Assembly (NCBI GenBank): GCA_964343305.1
Contig: CAYFJO010000521.1
Location: 1-7,263, forward strand
DNA length: 7,263 nt
Direction of reading: 5' to 3'
From: CAYFJO01 sp964343305
GTDB lineage: Bacteria; Planctomycetota; Planctomycetia; Pirellulales; Pirellulaceae
The number at the start of each line of letters is the position of its first letter. Position 1 is the first letter of the stretch. Shown here piece by piece: positions 6,979-7,263 of the stretch. The notes under the pieces are model-generated. The model was not told where the DNA came from. It made no database searches and saw only the letters and a list, made by a program, of their open reading frames with translations. The translations under genes were made by a program, and so were the position numbers.

Positions 6979-7216
6979 ATGAACGACACGGACAATCAAG
7001 ATGAACTGATCGCATCGTTGGATGGTCGCGAGTTGCACTATTCTATTGAGTTCGCTGGCAAACGAGATGTCAAATCACTCTTTGCTCTGTGGCCTTGCTG
7101 CGCAGGACTACAAGCGACTCCAGCAGGAGAATCCAGCGTACAAGCACGTTTACGAACGCCTTGGCTCTGGTCCCTGTTCTGCCAACATCTGGAAGTGCTA
7201 TCGCGGACAAGAGTAA
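6979..7216 (+). pseudogene. Small hypothetical gene, apparently frameshifted near 7075-7095
   Basis: ATG 6979 with GGAG eight bases upstream opens MNDTDNQDELIASLDGRELH, continuing as YSIEFAGKRDVKSLFAL in the same frame, a normal-looking soluble N-terminus. From about 7090 that frame turns unnatural (WPCCAGLQ, TPWLWSLFCQH) and runs open to the window end. The next frame instead reads CGLAAQDYKRLQQENPAYK, then HVYERLGSGPCSANIWKCYR and GQE, stopping at TAA 7214-7216. Moving between the halves needs one surplus base (or two missing) around CTCTTTGCTCTGTGG (7078-7092). The repaired product would be about 78 residues. I do not recognise the family. Alternatives are a sequencing error, a programmed frameshift, or a separate frame-2 gene from ATG 7022, which lacks a ribosome-binding site. 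Confidence 0.55.
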
Positions 7217-7263
7217 GCGCGCACCAGAACCGTTACGAGGGTGTGGTTGACGCTGCGGCGGCA

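Noticed and set aside
6814..7038. 74-residue minus-strand frame in the spacer
   Set aside because: No convincing ribosome-binding site, Trp/Gly-ended composition, and it runs antisense across the micro-ORF and the well-supported start at 6979.

Overview
The window looks like accessory or surface-protein DNA from a planctomycete, most likely a marine Pirellulaceae/Rhodopirellula-type bacterium. That assignment is inferred from three things: a giant, acidic, Asp/Asn/Thr/Gly-rich beta-strand-repeat protein with almost no Lys or Cys; a C-terminal module, hydrophobic stretch and basic tail of a kind I associate with planctomycete giant proteins; and a GACGGACTT-CC-AAGTCCGTC palindrome just downstream that I remember as a dispersed planctomycete repeat. 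No database search was possible.

Layout. Positions 1-6597 (+) are one uninterrupted reading frame, already open at base 1, so its true start and export signal lie upstream. It supplies 2198 residues: heterogeneous beta-solenoid repeats (residues about 1-700), five tandem units of about 150-164 residues (about 702-1486), more beta repeats (about 1487-1780), two non-repetitive C-terminal modules (about 1781-1980 and 1991-2056), an acidic Pro/Asp/Glu linker, and a short hydrophobic segment followed by a basic tail. I read it as a secreted or surface-exposed adhesin-like protein resembling filamentous haemagglutinin in style; its actual ligand cannot be told from the sequence.

Positions 6598-6978 hold no conventional gene. 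They contain two back-to-back hairpins (6629-6666), a long bulged inverted repeat (6710-6780), smaller inverted repeats (6840-6893), and a 13-codon micro-ORF (6923-6964) with its own Shine-Dalgarno-like sequence.

Positions 6979-7216 hold a small gene of unknown function with a good GGAG ribosome-binding site. It appears to be broken: the natural-looking N-terminal half is in one frame and the natural-looking C-terminal half, with its stop, is in the next. The last 47 bases hold nothing I can recognise. The giant gene and the small gene show no functional link; the structured spacer between them argues for separate transcription units.
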